Part shown: in pieces, positions 35,022 to 45,500 of the stretch
Layout: each line of letters begins with the position of its first letter
Position numbering within the stretch: the stretch's first letter is position 1
DNA from: Flavobacterium sp. UMI-01
GTDB lineage: Bacteria; Bacteroidota; Bacteroidia; Flavobacteriales; Flavobacteriaceae
NCBI RefSeq assembly: GCF_019656315.1
Contig: NZ_BPLU01000006.1
Location: 62,001 to 126,000, forward strand
Direction of reading: 5' to 3'
Length of the DNA: 64,000 nucleotides
Notes under the pieces: generated by a model
The model's database searches: none
What the model was told of the DNA's origin: nothing
What the model saw: only the letters and a program-made list of their open reading frames with translations
Position numbers and translations under genes: made by a program

Positions 35022-35777
35022 ATGAACAAAACAGCATTCATAACAGGCGCCACTAGCGGCATTGGCAAAGCTACAGCACAACTTTTGGCCAAACACAATT
35101 ACCGTCTTATTTTGTGTGGCAGACGGAAAGACCGATTAGAGACATTAGAAAAAGAACTGCAAACTTACACCGAGGTGTACTGCCTCTCCTTTGATGTTAG
35201 TGACAAAAAATCGGTAGTTGAAAACGTCGCTTCTTTACCCGAATCATTTTCAAAAATTGACATTTTGATTAATAATGCTGGAAATGCGCATGGGCTAGAC
35301 CCCATTCAAGAAGGAAATTTAGAGGATTGGGAAAACATGATTGACAGTAACCTCAAAGGATTACTATATGTTTCTAAAGCTATTATCCCTAAAATGATAG
35401 CTCAAAAATCAGGACATATCATCAACATTGGTTCTACAGCTGCCAAAGTAGTTTATCCTAATGGAAATGTCTATTGTGCGACCAAACACGCAGTTGATGC
35501 ACTCAATAAAGCCATGAAAATGGATTTAAATCCTTACGGAATACGTGTGGGAGCCATTCATCCTGGACTAGTTGAAACTGAATTTAGTGCCGTTCGTTTT
35601 AAAGGCAACACGGATAAAGCTGCACAAGTGTACAAAGGCTTTGCCCCATTGAAAGCTGCCGATATCGCGGATATTATTCATTTTGTACTCTCTCGACCTT
35701 ATCATGTTAATATTTCGGATTTGGTTGTAATGTGCACCGCTCAAGGTTCGCCTACTCTAATTCAACGCGAGGAATAA
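35022..35777 (+). CDS. Short-chain dehydrogenase/reductase (classical SDR)
   Basis: The 251-residue enzyme has the NAD(P)-binding TGATSGIGKATA near residues 8-19, NNAG (INNAGNAHG), the catalytic Ser (INIGSTAA) and Y-x3-K (YCATKHAVDAL). The CGRRKDRL segment after strand 2 has Arg residues that favour NADP(H). Its resemblance to YdfG-type enzymes (3-hydroxy acid/serine dehydrogenases) is strong, but the substrate is not certain. It is a single gene, closed by a hairpin. Confidence 0.92.
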   Translation: MNKTAFITGATSGIGKATAQLLAKHNYRLILCGRRKDRLETLEKELQTYTEVYCLSFDVSDKKSVVENVASLPESFSKIDILINNAGNAHGLDPIQEGNLEDWENMIDSNLKGLLYVSKAIIPKMIAQKSGHIINIGSTAAKVVYPNGNVYCATKHAVDALNKAMKMDLNPYGIRVGAIHPGLVETEFSAVRFKGNTDKAAQVYKGFAPLKAADIADIIHFVLSRPYHVNISDLVVMCTAQGSPTLIQREE

Positions 35778-35790
35778 TTTTAAACCTAAA

Positions 35791-35840
35791 AAAACCTGTA
35801 AGCTACTCTAAATTAAACTAAAGAGTCGATTACAGGTTTT
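35791..35840. terminator. Bidirectional terminator between the SDR and DUF4382 genes
   Basis: AAAACCTGTAA (35791-35801) pairs with TTACAGGTTTT (35830-35840), with an inner ACTCT/AGAGT stem. T runs lie on both sides, the longer on the minus strand. Confidence 0.85.
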
Positions 35841-35890
35841 AATTTAAAAATTGGTAGATGTGATTTTTAGTTTGATCACTAAGCAAAATT

Positions 35891-36700
35891 TTATTCGAAA
35901 CTGACAACCCCAATATTGGTGATTTCGCCATTGACAACCATGACATCCTCAATAACAAGAGGTGTTTTCCCTGAAGCTACTTCAGGAGTTAAAGTTAACC
36001 TATAAGTTCCTGCTGGTACACCATACAATTGAAACATTCCTTGTTCATTAGCGTAAGCCGAAATAGTTTCATTTCCTACTTCGACGGAGGCTACTACCTG
36101 AAAACCTTCGAGAATTGGATTGATTTTCCCTTTGATACTCCCTGAAGTTGCCGTACTAGAAATGGTTATCACGGGGTGTAAGTTGTATTTACCCGAATTT
36201 CCCGCCTTAACAATAGATTTATCAACATTAAAATCCATCATTAATTCATAAGTAATTCCAGGTACCAATGTTTCGTTTATTTTTAATTTCAAACCAGATT
36301 GCTGTCCACTAGGTGTACTAAGCGGATACACTTGCCCTCCTTTTTTGATGGTATTATTGGTTCCAAGAACTAATCGCAACTGTCCTAAATACCCCGAAGG
36401 CACTTGACCTTCAGCAACCAACAGACTCACCCCTCCTGTAAAATCTAATAAATTATAAATTCCTCTATCGATATTAGATAAACTCACCCAGCCCCTCGTT
36501 TCATCAGGATCTGTATTCGTTTTCATCATCACATCCACTACCTCGATATTAACTTCTTCATAATCTCCAGGAGCGTCTGTCAAACGGACCATAATTTTTG
36601 ACGTATCTGCTGTTTCGTTGCTATTTTCACAATTGGTAAAACACAAAATGATGAATGTAATTGCAAAAACACTTATGAGCATTTTTTTTATCTTTTTCAT
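35891..36700 (-). CDS. DUF4382 lipoprotein with carboxypeptidase-regulatory-like domain
   Basis: From the ATG at 36700 (MKKIKKMLISVFAITFIILCFTNCEN) the protein is 269 residues and carries a lipoprotein signal with Cys in FTNCEN; an ATG three codons upstream is also possible. Residues 35-165 form a DUF4382 domain (MVRLTDAPGDYEEVNIEVVDVMM, YNLLDFTGGVSLLVAEGQVPSGYLGQLRLVLG). The last 85 residues look like a carboxypeptidase-regulatory beta-sandwich (GSIKGKINPILEGFQVVASVEVG...PAGTYRLTLTPE). It should sit on a membrane surface facing the periplasm or outside. The function of DUF4382 is not known. Confidence 0.88.
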   Translation of the reverse strand: MKKIKKMLISVFAITFIILCFTNCENSNETADTSKIMVRLTDAPGDYEEVNIEVVDVMMKTNTDPDETRGWVSLSNIDRGIYNLLDFTGGVSLLVAEGQVPSGYLGQLRLVLGTNNTIKKGGQVYPLSTPSGQQSGLKLKINETLVPGITYELMMDFNVDKSIVKAGNSGKYNLHPVITISSTATSGSIKGKINPILEGFQVVASVEVGNETISAYANEQGMFQLYGVPAGTYRLTLTPEVASGKTPLVIEDVMVVNGEITNIGVVSFE

Positions 36701-36810
36701 AGCATTCAATTGTTTTAATTAGTACATTAATTACGTAAATTTAACGAAAATATTTTGGTTTCCAATGTAAACTAGCGATTTAAAATTATCGTAACTATTC
36801 TATTTATCAA

Positions 36811-37950
36811 ATGATTAACAAACGACTATTGATAAAAAACCTACTAGCGCACAATGACGAGTGTAGTTTTTACGACAAAAAAAGACAGCTTAATTTACAC
36901 ACCAAAGAAGGGAAAGCAAAATTCCTTAAACACATTTGCGCCCTTTCCAATTCTAATCCTGCTAACAACTCTTATATCGTAGTAGGGGTTGAAGACCAAG
37001 AGAATGAAATCATTGGTGACGACTTTTTTGACGATAGTCGCATTCAAAATTTAGTCAATGCGTATCTCGAAAACGCTCCTAAAATTCAATACGAAAATGT
37101 GCCATTCCCCAACCTCCCCAAAGACAAAGTGATTGGACTGGTAACCATCAAACCAAAAAAAAATGTTTCTTATTTTAAAAAAGGAATCCACACCATTCCT
37201 GCCAATAGTGTTTTTATTAGAGTAGGTAGCAACACCATGCCTACAGAAGAAAAAGTGGAACGAAATTTCCAAAACACCGAAACGGTTATTGGTATCGAAA
37301 ACCAATCCAGAAACAACATCCAGCATACTCTAGATGGCGTGATTGACTTTATGAATTACCGACACAAAGACATGTCTCCTAAATATAAAGTTTTCAAAGA
37401 ATTGTTTGTAATTTGCTGGGCTGGAATTCCCAAAGTTATTCGGAATGTGACCTACTTATCCCGTGTGGACATCGAATTAATTAACGAACAAATCAAATTA
37501 TTTTATTCGGCTCAAGATGTTGTCACCATTACCTATGACGAGCATTCGTTCACTATTATTGAATATATTCCGTTAGGACTAAATGATCAAACGAGTTTTT
37601 ATCCTTTGGAACAACAAAAAATTATTTTTTTTGAAAACGGCTATTATAAAATTGAAAGTGAAATGCTTTTTCAACCCCCTGAATTCAACAAAAAAATGCT
37701 TTATCACATTTATAACTCTAACAGCTCACTACTGCGTAAATTAGAGAAAAAAATTGCATTGACTACCCGTGAACAAAAAGATTTAGAAAACTTACCTTCG
37801 ACTTTTATGATTTGTTACCTCAACGGTTTTGAGGATGCTAAACAACGATTAATTGACGCCAAATTACTATTGAAACCTTTTCCGAAAATATATTTGTCTT
37901 TCAAGGAAGCACTGCGTGTCTTACGCAAAATGAAATATGACGTGAAGTAA
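36811..37950 (+). CDS. AlbA_2 (Schlafen-type) domain protein
   Basis: The 379-residue cytoplasmic protein has an N-terminal AlbA_2/divergent AAA-4 domain (about residues 15-130): LNLHTKEGKAKFLKHICALSNSNPANNSYIVVGVEDQENEIIG, then VFIRVGSNTMPTEE. In this family the domain is often annotated as ATP-binding and is related to Schlafen proteins and putative transcription regulators. The C-terminal 240 residues are mixed alpha/beta without a motif I can name. It is flanked by unrelated genes and appears monocistronic. The role is unknown; regulation or RNA/DNA binding is possible. Confidence 0.78.
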   Translation: MINKRLLIKNLLAHNDECSFYDKKRQLNLHTKEGKAKFLKHICALSNSNPANNSYIVVGVEDQENEIIGDDFFDDSRIQNLVNAYLENAPKIQYENVPFPNLPKDKVIGLVTIKPKKNVSYFKKGIHTIPANSVFIRVGSNTMPTEEKVERNFQNTETVIGIENQSRNNIQHTLDGVIDFMNYRHKDMSPKYKVFKELFVICWAGIPKVIRNVTYLSRVDIELINEQIKLFYSAQDVVTITYDEHSFTIIEYIPLGLNDQTSFYPLEQQKIIFFENGYYKIESEMLFQPPEFNKKMLYHIYNSNSSLLRKLEKKIALTTREQKDLENLPSTFMICYLNGFEDAKQRLIDAKLLLKPFPKIYLSFKEALRVLRKMKYDVK

Positions 37951-38037
37951 GCGTTCTGTAAACTTTTAATTTGTATAAATTAAAAACCCAACTTCAAACA
38001 AGAATTAAATAAAACTAGCTCATCACCAAAAAAAATA

Positions 38038-38226
38038 CTAGTTTTTAGTAGGCTTGGTAAAAAGATACGATAGATATCCCAAAAGTATCAGCATCAATAC
38101 TAATCCCATGGTGTTTTCAGAAGTATAGTTCTCATATTTTTGTACGGGATAAAAAAGGACACTCGTGAGCATCAGTACGAGATAAAGACTGGTAAGTAAA
38201 CTAATAAATAAAGCTATTTTTTTCAT
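38038..38226 (-). CDS. Small two-helix membrane protein
   Basis: The 62-residue product (MKKIALFISLLTSLYLVLMLTSVLF...) has two hydrophobic helices joined by a short polar loop (YPVQKYENYTSENT) and ends KPTKN. The Lys-rich start, the position in an otherwise empty gap and the balanced membrane topology support a real gene. No family is recognised. Confidence 0.6.
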   Translation of the reverse strand: MKKIALFISLLTSLYLVLMLTSVLFYPVQKYENYTSENTMGLVLMLILLGYLSYLFTKPTKN

Positions 38227-38278
38227 TTTTTGATTTTAAACTTGGCAAAGAGTATTTTTTGAACACCTGCTAAACAAA

Positions 38279-38301
38279 AGGCGGAAAGTAAATTTCCGCC
38301 T
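38279..38301 (-). terminator. Terminator of the Bor-like lipoprotein gene
   Basis: On the minus strand, AGGCGGAAA pairs with TTTCCGCCT over a five-base loop and is followed by TTTTG. It lies nine bases after the stop codon. Confidence 0.85.
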
Positions 38302-38309
38302 CATGCAAC

Positions 38310-38603
38310 TTATTTAGTAACTGTAGTAGTTGTAGGTGTGTAAAGACCAAACGTTATTACGTTTATCAAACCATTTACAAATGTTTGTCTTGTAAACACA
38401 GTATAATCTTTTGCACCTGCAGCCATCGCTTTAGAATCAGAAACACCTACTGGAGCTAAACCTCCAATTACATAGTGATTCCATTGGGTAACTTTTGAAT
38501 TTCCTTGTGCGCCATTCCCAACAACGCTAGTATAAGAAAAGCAAGAAGTTAACAAAACTGAAGCCGCGAATGCTACAGAAAACATTTTAAATAATCTTTT
38601 CAT
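38310..38603 (-). CDS. Bor family lipoprotein
   Basis: The 97-residue product has a lipoprotein signal (MKRLFKMFSVAFAASVLLTSCFSY, lipid-anchored Cys near 21) and the Bor pattern: VTQWNHYVIGGLAP, then ..YTVFTRQTFVNGLINVITFGLYTPTTTTV. In lambda and E. coli, Bor/Iss proteins are outer-membrane lipoproteins linked to serum resistance; in Bacteroidota the family is common and its role is not known. It is expressed with its own terminator. Confidence 0.85.
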   Translation of the reverse strand: MKRLFKMFSVAFAASVLLTSCFSYTSVVGNGAQGNSKVTQWNHYVIGGLAPVGVSDSKAMAAGAKDYTVFTRQTFVNGLINVITFGLYTPTTTTVTK

Positions 38604-38661
38604 TTTTTTTGATTTTAAATTAGTATAGTGTTACTCGCTTTGAGTCGATTTAAGATGAGGA

Positions 38662-39276
38662 TTAATTTATTTTTAACCTTAATCCTTCAAAAGTTGTGGC
38701 ATTAAACCCAATTAATCCGTATGCTGTTTCTTTGCTTTTAATTGTTTTTCCAAGTATCGCATATTTCATCAGATCGGTTTTAAATTTTGAATTTGCCTTA
38801 GCAGCTATCATTAGATTACCCCCAGCTATTCCAGGCCCTAAGAATAACCCAATAGGAAAAGAACTATTTTCTACCTCTTGCCCATATTGATTGGTGGTAT
38901 AGGTATAAAATTTCATAGGAGTTAATAACAAGTATAACAAATGGGACGCAGGACTCTGTTTAAGGGTTCTAAATAAATACGTATCATCATGCAAATAAAT
39001 TTCGTTCCCGCTATCATAAGTCAATTTAATATCTTCACCAAAAACTAAATCCCTATTCGAATTATTTGTGATTTTGATGGCTACTAATTTGATATTGTTT
39101 TTCTTTTCTTTTCTAAAGTATTTTTTATCGAGCAAACCATATTTATAGGAAAAAACCACCTCATTAGTAGCATTCACCGAATTATAATTTAATTTTTCGG
39201 GTTGGATGTTTTTATACCCTGATGCACAACTAGTTAAAACAAGAGCAATTGCTAAAAGTGTAATTTTTATCTTCAT
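38662..39276 (-). CDS. Lipoprotein of unknown function
   Basis: The 204-residue product begins MKIKITLLAIALVLTSCASGY, a clear lipoprotein signal. The mature part has beta-strand-like blocks (KLVAIKITNNSNRDLVFGEDIKLTYDSG), a hydrophobic stretch around residues 110-122 and a glycine-rich segment (FPIGLFLGPGIAGGNLMIAAKANS). The first part recalls FxLYD/DUF4352-type domains, but I cannot assign a family. It precedes the Bor-like gene by about 60 bases on the same strand. Confidence 0.75.
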   Translation of the reverse strand: MKIKITLLAIALVLTSCASGYKNIQPEKLNYNSVNATNEVVFSYKYGLLDKKYFRKEKKNNIKLVAIKITNNSNRDLVFGEDIKLTYDSGNEIYLHDDTYLFRTLKQSPASHLLYLLLTPMKFYTYTTNQYGQEVENSSFPIGLFLGPGIAGGNLMIAAKANSKFKTDLMKYAILGKTIKSKETAYGLIGFNATTFEGLRLKIN

Positions 39277-39550
39277 ATATTTTAATTGGGTTATCTTTTA
39301 AAATGAATCACCCATAAAAAGCACATTCTCTTTTAAAATTTTGCGTAAAAGTACTCCGTAGTACATAACCAAACAATCACCAAAACTGGGTATATTTCAA
39401 CCTAAAAATCAACTAGTACTAACACCCAGGAATGCCAATTTTTCTATTTTTTTAAAAAAAGAACACAAAAAAGTTTTGAACATCACAGTTTTTGCTATTT
39501 TTATAAAAAGTCCCAATTACAACTTTTGATATAAAGAATACATTACACCC

Positions 39551-40276
39551 ATGAGAACATTAGTCATAGGAGATATCCATGGCGGATTACGCGCCTTACA
39601 TCAAGTCATAGAACGAGCTCAAGTAACCCCAAACGATACTTTAATCTTTTTAGGAGATTATGTCGATGGGTGGAGTCAATCCCCACAAGTGATTGATTAT
39701 TTAATCGAATTACGTGCTACAAACAACTGCATTTTCATCAGAGGAAATCACGATGAATTATTACTGCATTGGTTAAAAGATGCAAAAGACAACGAATTAT
39801 GGTACCAACATGGAGGTGAAGCTACCGTTCTGGCTTACGAAGAAGTGGACAAAGTACGCAAACTACTCCATATTGATTTCCTTTTATCGTTAGATGATTA
39901 TTATTTGGATGAAAAAAACCGACTCTTTGTACATGCCGGTTTTACCAATATGAATGGAGTAAAATACGAATATTTTTCAAAACTATTTTACTGGGACAGA
40001 ACCCTTTGGGAAACCGCTTTATCCATTGACCCCGCTATCAAACCTAATGACTTGCTTTACCCAAAACGACTGACATTATATGACGAAATATATATAGGTC
40101 ATACTCCTGTAACCCGCATCAATACAACCGTACCGGTACAAAAAGCCTGTATATGGAATATCGACACAGGTGCTGCTTTCAAAGGTCCGTTGACTATTAT
40201 GGATGTGGATACTAAAGAATTTTGGCAAAGCGAACCTTTGAACCAATTATATGTAGGTGAAAAAGGGAGAAATTAG
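39551..40276 (+). CDS. Calcineurin-like metallophosphoesterase (PrpA/B-type phosphatase)
   Basis: The 241-residue enzyme has the metal-site motifs GDIHGG (residues 7-12), GDYVDGW and RGNHDE, plus a C-terminal GHTPV and the final His region. This pattern matches the bacterial serine/threonine phosphatase group (lambda phosphatase, PrpA) and diadenosine-tetraphosphate hydrolases of the same fold. It should act on phosphoproteins or nucleotides in the cytoplasm, using two metal ions. The gap before it (39277-39550) holds no other feature that I can support. Confidence 0.93.
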   Translation: MRTLVIGDIHGGLRALHQVIERAQVTPNDTLIFLGDYVDGWSQSPQVIDYLIELRATNNCIFIRGNHDELLLHWLKDAKDNELWYQHGGEATVLAYEEVDKVRKLLHIDFLLSLDDYYLDEKNRLFVHAGFTNMNGVKYEYFSKLFYWDRTLWETALSIDPAIKPNDLLYPKRLTLYDEIYIGHTPVTRINTTVPVQKACIWNIDTGAAFKGPLTIMDVDTKEFWQSEPLNQLYVGEKGRN

Positions 40277-40323
40277 AATTATTAACTAGATTTGTAGTAT
40301 AGTATTTAACTAATAGAATAAAG

Positions 40324-40821
40324 ATGAAAAAGATTTTTACATTATTGCTAGTATCAAGCACTTTGTTTATTCACGCACAAGCATTTAAAGGTAAAGGAGA
40401 CACCAAATTTGATTTAGGAGCCAACATTCAAGATGGCGGTTCTGGGATTCGGTTGTCCACAGATTTTGGTCTTGGCGAAAACATGTCTTTCGGCTTTGTT
40501 TCCTCTTATTTACTCTCCGTAAATAGAAACAGCGCTGGGGAAAAACCTAATTTTGAAGATCGCTTTGATGCTAAAATCCGATTCAATGCTAATATTGGAA
40601 ATGTAATGAATTTAGATTCAAAGTGGGATGTTTATCCAGGATTGGATATCAGCCTAAAAAACTTTGGAGGACACCTAGGCGCACGTTATTTTTTCTCTGA
40701 AGGCTTTGGAGTATTTAGCGAAATTGGGTTTCCTATTGCTAAATACGACCCTACCACCTATGGATTTCAAAATTTAAACAACCAATTTGTGTTCAACATT
40801 GGCGCTTCGTTTAATTTGTAA
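40324..40821 (+). CDS. Small outer-membrane beta-barrel protein (DUF6646-like)
   Basis: The 165-residue product has a signal peptide (MKKIFTLLLVSSTLFIHAQ) followed by alternating amphipathic strands (GIRLSTDFGLGENMSFGFVSSYLLSV; GHLGARYFFSEGFGVFSEIGFPI) and ends in a strand with terminal aromatic/Leu residues (FVFNIGASFNL), the outer-membrane insertion signature. It matches small flavobacterial barrel proteins that I believe are placed in DUF6646. The function is unknown. Confidence 0.8.
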   Translation: MKKIFTLLLVSSTLFIHAQAFKGKGDTKFDLGANIQDGGSGIRLSTDFGLGENMSFGFVSSYLLSVNRNSAGEKPNFEDRFDAKIRFNANIGNVMNLDSKWDVYPGLDISLKNFGGHLGARYFFSEGFGVFSEIGFPIAKYDPTTYGFQNLNNQFVFNIGASFNL

Positions 40822-40842
40822 AAAATACTTTTGTTACTTATC

Positions 40843-40877
40843 AAAGGCAATTGAGACGATTTTCAATTGCCTTTTTT
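40843..40877. terminator. Bidirectional terminator between the barrel protein and ALDH7 genes
   Basis: AAAGGCAATTGA (40843-40854) pairs with TCAATTGCCTTT (40863-40874) and is followed by T's. It can serve both convergent genes. Confidence 0.9.
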
Positions 40878-40882
40878 TATGG

Positions 40883-42433
40883 TTAATCCAAATCAAACTT
40901 AATTCCTTGTGCCAAAGGCAAACTCGTACTGTAATTAATCGTATTGGTTTGGCGTCGCATATAGACTTTCCAAGCATCGGAACCTGATTCTCTACCGCCG
41001 CCCGTTTCTTTTTCGCCACCAAAAGCCCCACCAATTTCAGCGCCTGAAGTCCCGATATTAACATTGGCAATCCCGCAATCTGACCCCTGCGCCGATAGGA
41101 ATAACTCGGCTTCACGTAAATTATTAGTCATAATCGCTGAGGATAATCCTTGGGCAACCCCATTTTGCAAAGCAATGGCGTTTTCAACAGTTCCTGAATA
41201 TTGAATTAAATACAAAATAGGGGCAAAAGTTTCGCATTGTACAATTTCAAAATCATTTTTGACTTCAGCGATGGCTGGTTTTACATAACAACCGCTTTCA
41301 TAGCCTTCACCAGATAATACGCCTCCAGGCACAATCAGTTTTCCTCCCTGAGCAACAATTTTTTCTAAAGCACGTTCGTATTGAGCTACCGCATATTTAT
41401 CAATAATAGGACCTACGTGATTTTTTTCATCCAAGGGATTGCCGATTCGCAATTGCTGGTAAGCGGCAACCAAATTGTTTTTGACTTTATCGTACACACT
41501 TTCGTGAACAATCAAACGACGTGTCGATGTACAGCGTTGTCCTGCGGTTCCCACCGCGCCAAAAACCGCCCCGATGATAGTCATCTTGATATCGGCATCA
41601 GGGGTAACGATAATGGCATTGTTGCCACCTAATTCCAATAACGATTTTCCTAATCTAGCAGCCACCGTTTGCGATACAATTTTTCCCATTCGGGTAGAAC
41701 CAGTAGCAGAAATCAGCGGAATTCGGATATCTTTGGACAACATTTCTCCTACTGTATAATCGCCATTTATCAAACACGAAATGCCTTCTGGCAAATGGTT
41801 TTCTTTTAAAACAGAGGCTATAATATTTTGACAAGCTATTCCACAAAGCGGTGTTTTTTCGGAAGGTTTCCACACACATACATCCCCGCAAATCCAAGCC
41901 AATGCCGTATTCCAAGCCCAAACAGCCACCGGAAAATTAAAAGCAGAAATAATCCCCACAATTCCCAGCGGATGGTATTGTTCGTACATGCGATGACTAG
42001 GTCGTTCCGAGTGCATCGTTAAGCCATGCAGTTGACGAGAAAGTCCCACAGCAAAATCACAAATGTCAATCATTTCTTGAACTTCACCATAACCCTCTTG
42101 GAGCGACTTCCCCATTTCGTAAGATACTAATTTGCCTAAGGCTTCTTTGTTTTGACGTAATTTGTCTCCAAATTGCCTTACAATTTCCCCTCGTTTAGGA
42201 GCTGGAATTTGACGAAAGATTTTGAATGCTTCCGTAGCTGTTTGAATTACTTTTTCATAATCTTCGGCTGAGGTGGTGGTTACGCTAGCAATCAATTGTC
42301 CGTCAACAGGGGAGTAACTTTCGATAATAGCTCCACTAGAAAAGGCATTATTCCCCGTAGAAGTTCCTAAATTGATTTCCTTAATTCCTAATTGAGTTAA
42401 GGCTTGTTGAATTCCGAATTTATATGATGTCAT
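40883..42433 (-). CDS. Aldehyde dehydrogenase, ALDH7 (antiquitin) type
   Basis: The ATG at 42433 (MTSYKFGIQQALTQLGI) gives a 516-residue enzyme; the 15 upstream codons are not convincing. It has the ALDH catalytic Cys (GTAGQRCTSTRR), the Glu (LLELGGNNAII) and the cofactor loop (SATGSTRMGK). The N-terminus and the C-terminal EKETGGGRESGSDAWKVYMRRQTNTINYS are characteristic of ALDH7/alpha-aminoadipic semialdehyde (piperideine-6-carboxylate) dehydrogenase, so lysine catabolism is the likely role. The nearby 3-hydroxyanthranilate dioxygenase would suggest tryptophan degradation instead, but its muconate-semialdehyde step uses a different ALDH class. Confidence 0.9.
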   Translation of the reverse strand: MTSYKFGIQQALTQLGIKEINLGTSTGNNAFSSGAIIESYSPVDGQLIASVTTTSAEDYEKVIQTATEAFKIFRQIPAPKRGEIVRQFGDKLRQNKEALGKLVSYEMGKSLQEGYGEVQEMIDICDFAVGLSRQLHGLTMHSERPSHRMYEQYHPLGIVGIISAFNFPVAVWAWNTALAWICGDVCVWKPSEKTPLCGIACQNIIASVLKENHLPEGISCLINGDYTVGEMLSKDIRIPLISATGSTRMGKIVSQTVAARLGKSLLELGGNNAIIVTPDADIKMTIIGAVFGAVGTAGQRCTSTRRLIVHESVYDKVKNNLVAAYQQLRIGNPLDEKNHVGPIIDKYAVAQYERALEKIVAQGGKLIVPGGVLSGEGYESGCYVKPAIAEVKNDFEIVQCETFAPILYLIQYSGTVENAIALQNGVAQGLSSAIMTNNLREAELFLSAQGSDCGIANVNIGTSGAEIGGAFGGEKETGGGRESGSDAWKVYMRRQTNTINYSTSLPLAQGIKFDLD

Positions 42434-42562
42434 ATTAGAAGTAGTTTTAGTTTGATTTATTTTGGCATATATTATCAAAGATAGATATAAAATAAATATT
42501 AGGCTTTATTGAAGTTTATCGTAAATACTTTTTATTTTTTATAGAAAAAACATTATATTGTT

Positions 42563-42570
42563 TAAGTTTG
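42563..42570 (+). promoter_or_regulatory. Putative -7 box of the methyltransferase/nuclease islet
   Basis: TAAGTTTG fits TAnnTTTG and lies 20 bases before the methyltransferase ATG. No TTG at the proper -33 spacing was found. Confidence 0.45.
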
Positions 42571-42590
42571 TTGATTAGAAAAATAAAATT

Positions 42591-45500
42591 ATGAGCTTAA
42601 AAATAATATTAGAAAAATTAGACCTTCTTGATAAAGAGGGACTATTTTATTTCTCTGATATTGAATCTAATAGATTAATTAATTTCACTCACAGAGTTAA
42701 GCAGTCTATTTTAAAAATAACTCCAGATGCATTTTTCTGCATCAATAATGAACCTTTAATTTTATTTTTTGAGAATCCAGAAAATTTAGAATCATTACAA
42801 AAGCAAGTTTGGAATTTCAATCAATCTCCAGCTATTATTATCAAACAAAACAATCAATGGATTGTAAAAAATGGGTTTAAATTACTTGAAGGAAATAAAG
42901 ATTTAGAAACTTTAGCTGATTCAAATGATATTTTGGATTTTGAATATTTTAAAATTATCACTGGGGAAACTTGGGAAAAGTATAAGTCAAAATTTGAAAA
43001 TAAAAACAGGGTAGATTATTTTTTATTAAAGAATATTGAAGATGCCAGAAATATACTCACTTCTCCATTACTAGGGAAATTACAATCCAAAATCGCAAAC
43101 TCTTTAATAGGTCGAGTTATTTTTATTAGATATTTGATAGACCGAAAAGTTGAGCTTAAAAAGTATAAAATTTTAAAAAAAGAGGATTTTTATAATCTTC
43201 TTTCAGAAAAGGATAAAGCATACAGTTTTTTCAAGCAAGTTAGAAATGACTTTAATGGAAATTTATTTCCTTTAGAATATAAAATAGATGACAAACTAAT
43301 TCAGGAAGAGGATTTTGTAGATAATTATCATTTAGAATTAATTATTAGTTTACTTAAAGGCGATAATTTAAAAAATGATGTTACTCAGGTGTCATTATTT
43401 GATATATATGATTTTTCTATTATTCCAATTGAGTTTATTAGTAATGTATATGAAAAATTTATAGGTACCGAAAATCAAGCAAAACAAGGAGCGTATTACA
43501 CGCCTCTGTTTTTAGTAGATTATATTCAAAAACAAACAATTTCAAAATATTTCCAGCATAATCCTACTGAATATAATTGTAAAGTTTTGGATCCTGCTTG
43601 TGGTTCAGGAATTTTTTTGGTTGAAAGTTTAAGACAAATTATTGCACAATACCAAAAACTTAATCCTGAATTTCAGATTGATGAATCTTATGAGAATTAC
43701 AAAAACACTTTAAAAACATTACTACAAGATAATATTTTTGGTGTTGACAAAGATGAAAATGCCATAAGCGTAGCTATTTTTTCTCTTTACATAACTTTAT
43801 TGGATTACTTAACACCAAAAAGTATTGTTGGTTTTAAATTTCCAATTTTAATAAACTCTAATTTTTTTGCAGATGATTTTTTTAATAAAAACGGAGATTA
43901 TAACGATGCTTTTAGCAGCAAACATTTTCAGTTTATATTGGGAAATCCGCCTTGGGCAACCAAACACGATAAAGAAAAGCAATTATTTGAAAAGTACATT
44001 GAGAATAGAAAAATTGTAGAAAAAAGTGATTTAGAAATCGAAAATAGAGAAATTGCAGAAGCATTCCTTGTTAGAGTTTCTGATTTTAATTTTGAACAAT
44101 GTGCTTTCATCGTTACTAGTAAAATACTATATAAAATAAGTAGAAAGAAAGAAAAGAAAGGAGTTTTTAGAAAATACTTTTTAAGTAAATTTAAAATCAG
44201 TCAAGTGTTTGAATTGTCTTCAGTAAGACATCAAGTGTTCGATAAATCTAATGACATTGCAGTTGCTCCTGCAACTATCCTATTTTACAGTAAATCTGAC
44301 AACATCAGAGAAAACAGAAGGAATATTATAACTCATATTTCTTTAAAACCAAATCTATTCTTTGAAACCTTTAAATTAATTGTTATTGAAAAGTATGATT
44401 ACAAAGAGTTACTACAAAGCTATTTTATTGATGAAGATTGGATTTGGAAAACGTTAGTTTATGGAAATATTTTAGATTATTATTTTATAAAAAGATTAAA
44501 AAATGACTATAAAAACATTGGAAACAAAATAAATGATCCTGAAAAATATCTTGTTGGTCAAGGTGTTATGGAAGGAGGAGGAGATGAGAATGATTTTTCT
44601 GAATTTATAGGTTACAAATATATTAACACTAATAAAAAAGATGTAAAACAGTTTTATGTCCAATATTCTGATATTTGGTCGAATCCAATTGTTCATAGAG
44701 ATAGAAATCCTAAACTATTTGATAATAATGTTTTGCTAATAACCGAAGGTATATCTAATAGATTTAGAGCTGTTAGCGGAATATCTTACGAAAAAGCTGT
44801 TTTCAAAAGCTCTTTAACTGGGGTTAAATCAATTTCAGAGGATGGAATAGATGTATTAAAGTCAATTGCCGCAGTATTAAATTCTTGTTTTTTTTCTTAT
44901 TTTATTTTGAAAACTGGTTCATCTATTGGAATAGAAAGGGAACAAACTCACGATGAAGAAAAATGGGAAGTACCCTATGTTTCAAGTGAAAAACTTGTAA
45001 AACAAGTTAACAAAGTTGAAGAGATTTCTAGAAAACTTTTTGCAAATCTTATGCAAGATAATTTTTTAAAGAGTGAATTAGAAAATGAAAAAATAAAAAT
45101 TGAGGAAGAACTTTATAATTTGTTTGAACTTTCAAAACAAGAAGAAAATTTAATAAACTACACCAATTATATTACTATTCCATTACTCAAAGGTAAAGAC
45201 CTTGAAAGAAAAAAAGTAATCAGTAAAATAGCTTACAAAGGAAGCATACTGGAAGATTATGCACAAGTATTTATAAGTCATTTTGAAAATAGATTTAATT
45301 CTGATAATAAATATTTTGAAGTAGAGATATTGTATTCTAATCATACTATATTGATGAAATTTAAAGTTATACCTGAAAATTCAAAAGAAAAGAACAAAAT
45401 CCTTTGGAAAAAAGAAGGAGATAAAGAACTACTGAAAAATATTTCAAATTTAAGTTTTGAGAATTTAAGTCATAATTTATTTATGCAAAAAGATGTAAAA